From JBMOLK01 sp049325575 (GTDB lineage: Bacteria; Bacillota; Clostridia; Acetivibrionales; Acetivibrionaceae), in the NCBI GenBank assembly GCA_049325575.1, contig JBMOLK010000058.1:1-64000 (forward strand): DNA of 64,000 nucleotides. Reading direction: 5' to 3'. Below the pieces are notes generated by a model that saw only the letters and a list, made by a program, of their open reading frames with translations, ran no database searches and had not been told where the DNA came from. The position numbers were made by a program, and so were the translations under genes. Shown here piece after piece: positions 25,451-33,691 of this stretch (within the stretch, counting starts at the first letter, position 1; each line of letters opens with the position of its first letter).

Positions 25451-26452
25451 ATGAAGGACCGGTTCCAAAGACAGATAGAATATTTGAGAGTTTCTGTAAC
25501 ACAAAACTGCAATTTAAAGTGTGTATACTGCAAACCCGATAATGATATGGCAGAACTTGATAGAAAAATGGCAGGCATATGCTCAAAGACATCCGGCGAT
25601 AATGATTGTACCCCCCTGACTTCAGAGGAGTTTGAAAAAGTCATAAGGATCATGGTGGATCTTGGTATAACAAGAGTCAGGATAACCGGTGGAGAGCCTT
25701 TGACTAGAGGTGATATATGCGATATTGTAGAGCGTATTTCGGCAATACCGGGCCTTGATGATTTATCCATGACTACCAATGGTATAAGCCTCAACAGGTT
25801 TGCAAAAAGTCTTAAGCAATCCGGATTAAGGAGACTAAATATAAGCCTGGATTCTCTTCAAAGGGAGAGGTTTAGGTACATAACAGGGGGAGGAAACCTT
25901 GACAGCGTACTTAAAGGTATTGAAAAAGCACTTGATGCGGGTTTAAGTCCAATAAAGATAAACACTGTACTTGTTAAAGGCTTAAACGATAACGAGATAG
26001 ATGACTTTATGTCACTTGCCAAGGATAAGCCTTTAGAGGTAAGGTTTATAGAACTTATGCCAATTGGTTGCTTTGGAGAGAAAAATGCTGATAAAATTGT
26101 CTATAATTCGGGAATTATTGGTTCTCACCCGGAGCTTATGCCCGTTGAAAGGGTTTACTCGAACCATCCTGCAGAGTATTACAGTATAGAAGGGTATAAA
26201 GGAAAAATAGGTTTTATAAGTCCCATGAGCCACAAGTTTTGTCATTTCTGCAATAGGGTAAGGCTTACATGTGACGGCAAAATTAAGCCGTGCCTTGGTG
26301 ACAATGGAGAGGTCAGTATTGTTGATATATTAAGAAGTAACCCTGATAGCTTGAGAGATGCCATAGCAAAGGCAATCTATGATAAACCGGAAGGACATAG
26401 TTTTGGCCGGGTGTTTAATTCGGTAAGGAACATGAGTATGATAGGAGGATAA
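25451..26452 (+). CDS. moaA: GTP 3',8-cyclase MoaA
   Basis: Radical SAM enzyme for the first step of pterin cofactor synthesis, converting GTP to 3',8-cyclo-GTP. The 333 residues include the radical SAM cluster Cys20, Cys24 and Cys27 (NCNLKCVYC), [10 protein letters not shown], and the second cluster in [18 protein letters not shown]. It ends in the conserved Gly-Gly (MSMIGG) needed for activity. The spacer after the first cluster is a little longer than usual (about 40 residues before TSEEF). The stop codon is directly followed by moaC. Confidence 0.95.
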   Translation: MKDRFQRQIEYLRVSVTQNCNLKCVYCKPDNDMAELDRKMAGICSKTSGDNDCTPLTSEEFEKVIRIMVDLGITRVRITGGEPLTRGDICDIVERISAIPGLDDLSMTTNGISLNRFAKSLKQSGLRRLNISLDSLQRERFRYITGGGNLDSVLKGIEKALDAGLSPIKINTVLVKGLNDNEIDDFMSLAKDKPLEVRFIELMPIGCFGEKNADKIVYNSGIIGSHPELMPVERVYSNHPAEYYSIEGYKGKIGFISPMSHKFCHFCNRVRLTCDGKIKPCLGDNGEVSIVDILRSNPDSLRDAIAKAIYDKPEGHSFGRVFNSVRNMSMIGG

Positions 26453-26453
26453 T

Positions 26454-26930
26454 ATGGAGCTTACGCATATAGATGAGAAAGGCAATGCAAGAATGGTGGA
26501 TGTTTCGGGAAAAGCTGTTACTGTAAGGGAAGCCTGTGCAGTAGGGAGTGTATTTATGAATCCTCTAACCCTGGAGATGATTGCTGATGCAAAAATGCCT
26601 AAAGGTGACGTGCTTTCAACCGCAAGAATAGCTGGAATTATGGCTGCAAAGAGAACACAGGATATAATTCCTATGTGCCATAATGTGCCCCTGGACTCTG
26701 TAAAAGTCGAACTTAAGTGTAATCATGATAAGAGCTGTATAAAAATTACTGCAGCTGTAAGATGCACGTGGAAAACAGGAGTTGAGATGGAAGCTCTGAC
26801 AGCGGTTTCAGCTGCTGCCCTAACCGTCTATGATATGTGTAAGGCAGTAGATAAGGAAATGGTAATAGGAGACATAATGCTTATCAAGAAGAGCGGTGGA
26901 AAATCAGATTATGTAAAGGAGATGGTGTGA
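26454..26930 (+). CDS. moaC: Cyclic pyranopterin monophosphate synthase MoaC
   Basis: Works with MoaA to turn cyclic GTP product into cPMP. 158 residues with [18 protein letters not shown] at the start, [28 protein letters not shown] and a conserved tail region [21 protein letters not shown] that carries active-site residues. It follows moaA by one base and overlaps the MOSC gene by four bases (GTGA). Confidence 0.96.
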   Translation: MELTHIDEKGNARMVDVSGKAVTVREACAVGSVFMNPLTLEMIADAKMPKGDVLSTARIAGIMAAKRTQDIIPMCHNVPLDSVKVELKCNHDKSCIKITAAVRCTWKTGVEMEALTAVSAAALTVYDMCKAVDKEMVIGDIMLIKKSGGKSDYVKEMV

Positions 26931-27370
26931 TTATGGCAAGGGTAGCTGCGATTAATATAAGTGAGAAAAAAGGAGTTCCAAAGCAGACAATTGAGTCGGG
27001 AGAATTTATTGAAGACTTTGGGCTAAAAGGTGACGCCCACGCCGGGAAATGGCATAGACAGGTCAGTTTTCTTGGTGTAGAAAGTATTGAGCATATGGAA
27101 CAACTTGGTATTAAAGGCCTGTGCACAGGAAAGTTTGCAGAGAATATTACAACTCATGGGATTGAGCTGTATTCCCTTAAGGTAGGCACCAGGCTTGGTA
27201 TAGGCGAGGTTTTGTTTGAAGTAACCCAGATAGGAAAAGAGTGCCACCAGAAATGTGCAATATACCATCAGGTTGGTGACTGTGTAATGCCTAAGGAAGG
27301 TATATTTGCCAGAGTTATTAAGGGAGGTATTGTAAGGGCCGGCGATGAGATTAATGTTTTAGATTCATAG
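26927..27370 (+). CDS. MOSC domain protein
   Basis: A 147-residue stand-alone MOSC (molybdenum cofactor sulfurase C-terminal) domain: [47 protein letters not shown] and [15 protein letters not shown] proteins bind the pterin cofactor and may carry or add sulfur. Here it closes the operon, so it likely handles the finished tungsten or molybdenum cofactor. Start taken as GTG 26927 with AAAGGAG five bases before; ATG 26933 is the alternative. Confidence 0.9.
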   Translation: MIMARVAAINISEKKGVPKQTIESGEFIEDFGLKGDAHAGKWHRQVSFLGVESIEHMEQLGIKGLCTGKFAENITTHGIELYSLKVGTRLGIGEVLFEVTQIGKECHQKCAIYHQVGDCVMPKEGIFARVIKGGIVRAGDEINVLDS

Positions 27371-27435
27371 GGAAGAAGATATATAATACTCCACTTAGTT
27401 AAATTAAGTTCACATTTAGATTATTGGAAATAATA

Positions 27436-27464
27436 TTGATAAAAATTTCTATTAGAGGTATAAT
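27436..27464 (+). promoter_or_regulatory. Sigma-A type promoter for cassette 2
   Basis: TTGATA, 17-base spacer, TATAAT; close to consensus. It stands 66 bases after the MOSC gene and would drive the stalk protein and VWA protein genes. Confidence 0.65.
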
Positions 27465-27735
27465 TATCTTAAGAGGTTAATTTAGAGTTACCTGGTCAGA
27501 ATTGTTAGTTGTTTAGATTACTTCCGAATGTGTTTTACGGCATCTTAAATGATGTTTTCTTTATATTTAGTGATTTGGATTATTATTAAGTCCCACTTAT
27601 TATTTCTTGATAGAACAAAAATTTATAAAGAACCATAGAACCTGATTGTGAATATAAAATTAGAACTAAAGCAACAGGTTTTACATTAGATATTAGATTT
27701 TGTAAAGGAGGTGTCGTATATAAATTAAATAACTC

Positions 27736-27745
27736 GGGGGGGGGG
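27736..27745 (+). repeat. G10 homopolymer in the ribosome-binding position
   Basis: Ten consecutive G, ending six bases before the ATG at 27752. In this AT-rich DNA such a tract is striking. It takes the place of the ribosome site, so changes in its length would shift or weaken initiation. Confidence 0.8.
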
Positions 27746-27751
27746 TTCGGT

Positions 27752-28588
27752 ATGAAAAGAGTATTATTCATGTCTTCGGTTTTGCTGTGCATTTTTGCCT
27801 TACTGCACATTACTGCAGGAACAAGTTGGGCTCACTATAATTCCAGCAAGTTTTCTTTAGAAACGCCAGGCATCACTATTGCCTCTAGTTCTAGTTCTTC
27901 AGATCTAATAGAAAGTGATCAAATAACAGTTATCCTAAATGGCAAAAAGTTAATATTTGATGAAAATCCTTATATTAAGAATGGCAGAACGCTAGTTCCC
28001 TTTAGAAAGATTTTAGAAGAGCTTGATGCCCAGGTGGAGTGGAACCCGGTGGACAAGTCTGTCTATGCTAAAAACAGAGTAACATCAGTTTATTTAAAAA
28101 TAGGTGAGAGCCATGCGTATGTTAACGGCTATAAGGTGGAACTTGATGCTCCTGCTGAGATAAAAAACGGCAGGACTTTTTTGCCTCTAAGGTTTATCAG
28201 CGAAAACATGGGGGCTTATGTGGTATGGGATGGTGTAGATAGAATAGTAACCATTCAATATAACAACTCCAGTTATAATTTAGGTGAATTGGTTTCTTAT
28301 GAAGATTTAAAGATAGTAATTGATGAAGTTGATAAAAATGTTGGAGGAGGCAGGTGGAAAATAAGTGGGAGAGGCAGTTTTGCCGGAAAGAAGGTAATAA
28401 TAAACATAGTTGATGACAATGGGAATGATGCACCGGCGATTATTACCAGGAAAGGCGCAGGGCAGGAGCTTGAGAATTTTGAAGCTGATGTGTACTTGCC
28501 GGCAATAGACTTTACAGGAAAATATATAATTATAAGCGTTATTAGAGAAGATAAAAAGCTAGTGAGAATCGCTCAATACCTGATCTGA
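27752..28588 (+). CDS. Secreted copper-amine-oxidase N-terminal (stalk) domain protein, cassette 2
   Basis: A paralogue of the 9911-10696 product: 278 residues, signal peptide (hydrophobic to about residue 26), then the same two-repeat domain with YIKNGRTLVPFRKILEEL and EIKNGRTFLPLRFISENMG, SHAYVNGYK shared exactly, and a beta-rich C-terminal domain that is more diverged. As in cassette 1 it is followed closely (18 bases) by a VWA protein gene. Probably a wall-associated or stalk partner. The ribosome site is replaced by the G10 tract. Confidence 0.85.
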   Translation: MKRVLFMSSVLLCIFALLHITAGTSWAHYNSSKFSLETPGITIASSSSSSDLIESDQITVILNGKKLIFDENPYIKNGRTLVPFRKILEELDAQVEWNPVDKSVYAKNRVTSVYLKIGESHAYVNGYKVELDAPAEIKNGRTFLPLRFISENMGAYVVWDGVDRIVTIQYNNSSYNLGELVSYEDLKIVIDEVDKNVGGGRWKISGRGSFAGKKVIINIVDDNGNDAPAIITRKGAGQELENFEADVYLPAIDFTGKYIIISVIREDKKLVRIAQYLI

Positions 28589-28606
28589 TTTATTAGGTGC
28601 AAAGGG

Positions 28607-30637
28607 ATGGTGAATTGTATGGGAAAGAGGATTATGTCTTTTATGCTAGTTACAGCTTTGATTTTTCTCGTCAGTACGAAAACCAATGTGTATGCAGCCG
28701 ACAGTATAAGTGTAGTAAGGGTTACCGGTACTAGTGCAGAGCTGGCAGAGAGAAAGGATATTACTTACAGGCAGGAAGGCTCTTTTGATATCGGACAACT
28801 TGCACCCCGGGAGAAGGAAATTGTAATATTAATGGATTCTTCAGCCAGCATGAATACAGTAATTGAGGAGACTGAAAGTGTATTTGATTATGCTCTTTTT
28901 TCCGGTGATGAAGCCAACGATATGGTGCTCCATGGCGCTTCCTTAAACATTGATGGAAATGTTCACTCCAATAGAGGTGTGATACAAAGGGCTAAAAGCA
29001 TTGATCTAAATGGTAGTGTTAAAGCTGTTACACAGGTTACATTACAGGCTAGAGCATGCCAGTTTGGAAGTAATACTACGGTTATAAACAATGCAAGTCC
29101 TATTGAGATGCCAAACTTATCAATAAAGTTTATGCAGGAAGCATATATGGCAAATCAGCTTTTTACTGATGCAACTGTAAATGAAGTACTAAACCCTGAC
29201 GGATCATTTAAGGACCCCTTGCAGGATATGGTTAACTGTTACCACCACAGCAGTACCAGCTGGAATATTAACGGAACAAAACTAAAACTAAACGGGTCTG
29301 CAATGTATTTTGAAGGAGATGTTGTTGTATCTGTAAATAGCATGGAGGGAAGCGGGATTATTGTAGCAACCGGAAATATTATGATTAATGGGGACACACT
29401 TAGTAGCGATTCACTTAATCCCATTGGTTTTTATTCTGTAGGCGGGAACATTATGTTTAATAATCGAACAGTTAACATACATGGATTGGTATATGCTCCA
29501 AATGGTAATATATCTTTTAATTCAGATACCCAGACAGTTAATGGGAGCGTTGTAGGTAAGTCGCTAACTTCGGGAAATAATACAGTAACCTATAACCATG
29601 TCAAGACTTCTATCCACGAAAGGGCCTACAGCTATGAATATCATCCATCAACCTTTGATATGGCTAAAAGTGCTGCAAAGGAGTTTATTGATAAATTTGC
29701 CGGCAAAAATGCCAAAATAAGTGTAGTTAGATTCTCAAGTGATGCAGATAGCAATGACTTTTTATTTTATGACATGTCTTTGCCCGGTCAGGTTATAGAC
29801 ATAAAAAGAACAATAGATACTTTCACTGCAAGCGGCTCGTGCAATCTGGGGGATGGTCTTAGAAGAGCATACCATATGCTAAAGAATTCTTCGCCTTATA
29901 CAAATAAATACATTGTAGTTCTAACCTCTTTTGAACCTAATAGATGGACAAAAGATGATATTGATCCAACAGAATTTAAAACAAGTGACGGTGAGGCAGT
30001 AAACTTGGGTGGCAACGGGTTAAGTGACGTAGATGGAAGGGCAAAAGGATATGGTTATGTTATAGGTGACATGATATCAGAAAGCAGCATAGAACCATTT
30101 TTTATTGACTTTAAAACCGGTGGTGTTCTGGGAAATATTGAACAGACAGCAGTTTCTGCCGGAGCGGCGGAAGTAGATCCAACAGGAAAGCATTATTACG
30201 ATGCAGAACCGGCTAATACTGCTGTTACCAGTAACATATTAAATAAAATATTTGATAAGATTAATAGTGGCGCTATATCTGATTATGAGCTTGAAGAAGT
30301 TGAGTTTGTAGAAACACTTCCTGAAGGAGTACAGGTATTAAGTGTTCCTGACGGTTTTACTTATGATATGAACCCTGCTACCGGGAGATTTACCGTGACC
30401 GGTAAAATAAAAGGCGCTAAAATCAGCAAGATAGACGGATATTATGCGCTGGATGTGCCTGATTTTAACATATCAGTCAGGTATACCAAGCCAGGGCAAA
30501 TAGAATTCAAAGGAAGTGACGGCTCTATAACTTACACATTCAATTATGTAGACATTGACGGAAATCCTGTACCGCCTAGAACGGTTAATCTAAGTAATTT
30601 TGTAGTAAATGTAAAACTTACTATTGATATTGGTTGA
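28607..30637 (+). CDS. Secreted split-VWA protein, cassette 2
   Basis: A 676-residue secreted protein equivalent to the C-terminal half of the cassette 1 giant, without carbohydrate-binding modules. After the signal peptide (ends NVYA) and 45 residues comes the VWA MIDAS motif EIVILMDSSASM near residue 80. A long beta-rich insert follows (about 90-340) with bactofilin-like turns such as GASLNIDGNVHSNRGV and GGNIMFNNRTVNIHG. VWA then resumes with AAKEFIDKFAGKNAKISVVRFS, GDGLRRAYHML and YIVVLTSFEPNRW, and the same C-terminal domain (LPEGVQVLSVPDG, VRYTKPG). No anchor is visible. Start 28607 has AGGTG seven bases before; ATG 28619 is also possible. Confidence 0.85.
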   Translation: MVNCMGKRIMSFMLVTALIFLVSTKTNVYAADSISVVRVTGTSAELAERKDITYRQEGSFDIGQLAPREKEIVILMDSSASMNTVIEETESVFDYALFSGDEANDMVLHGASLNIDGNVHSNRGVIQRAKSIDLNGSVKAVTQVTLQARACQFGSNTTVINNASPIEMPNLSIKFMQEAYMANQLFTDATVNEVLNPDGSFKDPLQDMVNCYHHSSTSWNINGTKLKLNGSAMYFEGDVVVSVNSMEGSGIIVATGNIMINGDTLSSDSLNPIGFYSVGGNIMFNNRTVNIHGLVYAPNGNISFNSDTQTVNGSVVGKSLTSGNNTVTYNHVKTSIHERAYSYEYHPSTFDMAKSAAKEFIDKFAGKNAKISVVRFSSDADSNDFLFYDMSLPGQVIDIKRTIDTFTASGSCNLGDGLRRAYHMLKNSSPYTNKYIVVLTSFEPNRWTKDDIDPTEFKTSDGEAVNLGGNGLSDVDGRAKGYGYVIGDMISESSIEPFFIDFKTGGVLGNIEQTAVSAGAAEVDPTGKHYYDAEPANTAVTSNILNKIFDKINSGAISDYELEEVEFVETLPEGVQVLSVPDGFTYDMNPATGRFTVTGKIKGAKISKIDGYYALDVPDFNISVRYTKPGQIEFKGSDGSITYTFNYVDIDGNPVPPRTVNLSNFVVNVKLTIDIG

Positions 30638-30792
30638 TAGTATCTAGTAAAATTTGCTGATATTTTAAACCAGCTTTGCATTATAGGTTCAGCTTATAAG
30701 GATAACCCGAATGTTGAATTGAAATAAAAGGAAGCTGGTGCATTGAATTTGAGCCTGGTTAAGAGGTTAAACTACACTTGGAGGTGTATTCG

Positions 30793-31125
30793 ATGCGTTT
30801 AATTGCAAGACTACCGGATGAAAGACAAGTGGGTGCCCTTGTGGATTCTTTAAGAAATAGCGGGTTTGATCGAAAAGATATGATTGTAAGTGATATGGCA
30901 AAAGAACAGAAGTTTAACAGTGTTGAAGAAGCTACCGATGCAGGAGTATCTCTTATTAAGACCGAACGAGACGGGTTGGGAGAGTTGGAAACCTTTGCTG
31001 AAGGTATTAAAGGATTAAAAGGTGATGAAGGAATTATTGTTGCTGTAAAGACCCCAAAACATGATGCCCAGAGAGTAAGAGAGATAATGGAACAATCCGG
31101 TGCGGTAGAAATTATACAGGATTAG
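30793..31125 (+). CDS. Small hypothetical protein
   Basis: A 110-residue soluble, acidic protein of unknown function. The ATG at 30793 follows GGAGGTG at seven bases; a TTG 15 bases earlier is in the ribosome site. The alternation of strands and helices (MRLIARLPDERQVGALVDSL, GIIVAVKTPKHDAQRVREIM) suggests a ferredoxin-like or stress-protein-like fold, resembling short general stress proteins that manage element distribution. That is a weak impression. A perfect hairpin follows it. Confidence 0.7.
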   Translation: MRLIARLPDERQVGALVDSLRNSGFDRKDMIVSDMAKEQKFNSVEEATDAGVSLIKTERDGLGELETFAEGIKGLKGDEGIIVAVKTPKHDAQRVREIMEQSGAVEIIQD

Positions 31126-31150
31126 AGCTAAAAAGATACGTTGCCTTAAA

Positions 31151-31205
31151 AAATTTAGAGGATGTAAAACTACTTTAAAAGTAAGTGTTTACATCCTCTA
31201 AATTT
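31151..31205. terminator. Perfect 18-base inverted repeat between convergent genes
   Basis: AAATTTAGAGGATGTAAA (31151-31168) is the exact reverse complement of 31188-31205. The loop itself contains TACTTT/AAAGTA. It lies between a plus-strand gene and the convergent flagellin gene. A terminator role fits the position, but neither side has a long T-run. Confidence 0.6.
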
Positions 31206-31243
31206 ACAGATGGCAGGGAAACTTATGAAATTCAGTATGATAT

Positions 31244-31993
31244 CTATCCCAGAAGACTTAGTGAATTGGCTTTTTGCTGTGCACTTTGCTTCTGAGCATA
31301 GTATTGGTACTGATTAACAATTTGTTGAGTATTGAGCTGCATTATTTCAAGTCCGATATCAAGGTCTTCAATCCTGCTGTTTGCTGCTATTTGATTGTAT
31401 TCCGCTATGCGGTTTGTATTAACAGCATGATCCAAACGATTAGACGTGGCCCCTAAATTAGCTCTGGCGTCAGATACTTTTTCCAGTGCACTGTCAATAT
31501 CTGAAATATCAAAGCTTCCGGTGACATCAAAGCTGTCAATTCCTAATGCTGTAAGGCCTGTATTCTGTATTGACATTTTCATGCCTTTTCCCGAAGGGTC
31601 AATTGCTACATTTTTGTCGGAGAAAGTTCCATCGAGAACTTTAATAGTATTAAACTGTGTATTCCTAACGGTATCACTAATAGAAGCTTTAATTTCGTCA
31701 ATTTCAGTCTGGAGCATAGCCTTATCTTCAGATGTCAATGTACCGTTACTTGCCTGTACGGCGAGTTCTCTCATTCTATGGAGGCTGTCATGTATGGATG
31801 AGAGTGAGCCTTCAGCAGTCTTAGCAAGGTTGTTCATATCCTGTGTATTGCTTGTGCCGCGATCAAGCCCGTTTATTTGTTCCTTTAGCTTTTGACTTAT
31901 TGCCAAACCAGCTGCGTCATCTGCTGCACGATTGATACGCTGCATGGAAGAAAGCCGTTCATAGCTTTGTGTCATGCTGCCTTCAATCCTCAT
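31244..31993 (-). CDS. Flagellin-family protein with a shortened N-terminus
   Basis: A 249-residue flagellin. The N-terminal D1 core RINRAADDAAGLAISQKLKEQI and AEGSLSSIHDSLHRMRELAVQASNGT are canonical. The C-terminal helix (SRIEDLDIGLEIMQLN to the end) is present. The first residues MRIEGSMTQSYERLSSMQ lack about 18 residues of the usual D0 helix (normally NHNISALNTHRQL and so on). The start has GAAGGGCG before it and no upstream frame restores the missing part. D0 is needed for polymer packing, so this may be a variant flagellin, a cap- or sheath-like form, or a non-filament protein. No other flagellar structural gene is in the window. Confidence 0.88.
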   Translation of the reverse strand: MRIEGSMTQSYERLSSMQRINRAADDAAGLAISQKLKEQINGLDRGTSNTQDMNNLAKTAEGSLSSIHDSLHRMRELAVQASNGTLTSEDKAMLQTEIDEIKASISDTVRNTQFNTIKVLDGTFSDKNVAIDPSGKGMKMSIQNTGLTALGIDSFDVTGSFDISDIDSALEKVSDARANLGATSNRLDHAVNTNRIAEYNQIAANSRIEDLDIGLEIMQLNTQQIVNQYQYYAQKQSAQQKANSLSLLG

Positions 31994-32091
31994 AGAATCA
32001 CGCCCTTCTTTGTGTTAAGCATTTTTTATTTATATCGGCATTTTTATCAGAATACTTTATAGTAATTATATAAAATAACAATAAAGTGATT

Positions 32092-32123
32092 AAAAAAATA
32101 GCCATCAAAATATTGATGGCTAT
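32092..32123 (-). terminator. Intrinsic terminator of the chemotaxis transducer gene
   Basis: On the minus strand ATAGCCATCAA pairs with TTGATGGCTAT around a four-base loop, followed by a run of T (A-run at 32092-32097 on the plus strand). Confidence 0.88.
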
Positions 32124-32146
32124 AAAAACTTTAAGTTTGTCTTGTT

Positions 32147-33403
32147 TTACCTGATTTTATACCTTTTTAGCCTGTTGTCAAGTTCCTGTACCAGTTTGTC
32201 AAGGTTTTGAGATGCAACTTTCATATTATCTATGTACTTTAGCTGATTTTCAGTAGTTGCCGTAACCTCTTCACTGGATGCGGCTGTTTGTTCTGATACG
32301 GATGATATATGATCAATTGCAGAAATAACTTCATTTTTATCATTCTGCATTTTTGTTACCGACTGATTGACATCATTTATTTTTTGTACAACTGAATTAA
32401 TTGCATTGGCGATATCATTAAATGCACTATCTGTTTTATTAACAGCAGTACTTTGTTCCTGTGATACCTTTTTTAGTACCTCCATAGATTTGATTGCCAT
32501 CTGTGACTCTTCCTGTATGCTTTGCATAAGGTTGTTTATCTCTTCAGTTGACTGTCTGCTCTGGTCGGCCAGTTTTCTTACTTCTTCGGCAACAACCGCA
32601 AAACCTCTGCCGGCTTCGCCTGCTCTGGCAGCCTCAATGGCTGCATTGAGGGCTAGAAGGTTTGTCTGCTCTGCTATTGTTTCGATTGATTCCACAAAGA
32701 GGCCTATGTCTTTAATTGTGTTTGTAAGCTTATCCACTACTGCAAATATCTTTTCGGAAGTATCATAATTTTCCTTTGATTTCTCACGAAGCACACTTAC
32801 AGACTGAAGTCCTACACTATTTAAGCTGCTGATTTTACTGGTTTCTTCGGCTACCCCGTTATAGCTTTGGTATACAAAGCTTATTTGTTCTGACAGTTTG
32901 TCTACTACATGTACTCCTTGCTGTGCTTCTTCTGCCTGGTCAGCTGCTCCTTTGGCAATTTCATCTACTGTTTTTGAGATTTCCTTCATGGCTTTGGATG
33001 CATCTTCGGCAGCAGTATTAACCTGCTTAGTAGACTCAACAATATTTGAAGATAGATCGAAGAAGCTTTCAATAAGGCTTCGAATATCAGATAGCACAGA
33101 GTTCACAAAAGAAGTCATTTTACTAATGTGTCCATGATTTCCTACTTCAATTAGGCTGGAGAGATCGCCTTGATTTATTCTTTCCAAATCTTCGTTCAAC
33201 TTATTGATAATTTTTTTGAAAGTCATGTCTGTAGCTACTTTGATTATCAGTGCTACAATTAGACATACTCCTGTAGTAGTAAATAAAGCCGGCAGTCTGC
33301 GGGTCATACTATAACTAAATATACCAAGTGCAATTGCAAGTATAATAACTATGAAATATGCAACTCGTATAGGATTTATTAGTTTTCTAATAGAGTTTAT
33401 CAT
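32147..33403 (-). CDS. Methyl-accepting chemotaxis-type transducer without an external sensor
   Basis: A 418-residue signal transducer. Two hydrophobic helices near the N-terminus (about 13-31 and 38-55) are separated by only a few residues, so there is no extracytoplasmic ligand domain. A short HAMP-like linker follows. The long signalling coiled coil has the conserved hairpin tip [41 protein letters not shown] (seen around residues 245-285) that contacts CheA and CheW. It may sense membrane or internal state or act with partner receptors. Its neighbour is a flagellin gene on the same strand. Confidence 0.92.
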   Translation of the reverse strand: MINSIRKLINPIRVAYFIVIILAIALGIFSYSMTRRLPALFTTTGVCLIVALIIKVATDMTFKKIINKLNEDLERINQGDLSSLIEVGNHGHISKMTSFVNSVLSDIRSLIESFFDLSSNIVESTKQVNTAAEDASKAMKEISKTVDEIAKGAADQAEEAQQGVHVVDKLSEQISFVYQSYNGVAEETSKISSLNSVGLQSVSVLREKSKENYDTSEKIFAVVDKLTNTIKDIGLFVESIETIAEQTNLLALNAAIEAARAGEAGRGFAVVAEEVRKLADQSRQSTEEINNLMQSIQEESQMAIKSMEVLKKVSQEQSTAVNKTDSAFNDIANAINSVVQKINDVNQSVTKMQNDKNEVISAIDHISSVSEQTAASSEEVTATTENQLKYIDNMKVASQNLDKLVQELDNRLKRYKIR

Positions 33404-33595
33404 AAAAACTACCTCCTTAAGATATTATTAAATTATTTAAAGAAGCTAGGTGGAAGCTTATATTGGACAATGGTTTTATATAAAGTATGATCAAAAACAG
33501 GAAATTAGTCGTATTTAAATATTTTCTATATTAATAAGAAAAATCCTGCTTATACTCTACTAATGTTAGAAATTTTTTTGTTAGCATAATAAGTG

Positions 33596-33624
33596 TTGAT
33601 GCATACTAGATATAGTGATAGAAT
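33596..33624 (+). promoter_or_regulatory. Sigma-A type promoter of the GH63-like gene
   Basis: TTGATG, 17-base spacer, TAGAAT, about 65 bases before the start at 33692. Confidence 0.5.
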
Positions 33625-33691
33625 AAATACCATTATAAGGAAAGTGGCTGTACCAATTTGGTAAGCATCAGATTAAAAGCGGAGGAAAGCC

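Larger units (their letters stand above)
27371..27751. other. Intergenic region before stalk/VWA cassette 2
   Basis: 381 bases. It holds a strong promoter (27436-27464) and an AT-rich leader of about 280 bases. An orphan perfect ribosome site AAAGGAGGTG at 27704-27713 is followed only by a five-codon frame (GTG 27711 to TAA). A run of ten G lies just before the gene. No clear terminator for the moa operon was seen. Confidence 0.55.

Noticed and set aside
30669..30738. CCAGCTT/AAGCTGG inverted repeat after the cassette 2 VWA gene
   Set aside because: Only seven base pairs with a 55-base loop; too weak to call a terminator.
31244..31993. Flagellin as a frameshifted pseudogene
   Set aside because: No other frame upstream encodes the missing N-terminus, and the start has a ribosome site; a genuine shortened protein is more likely.
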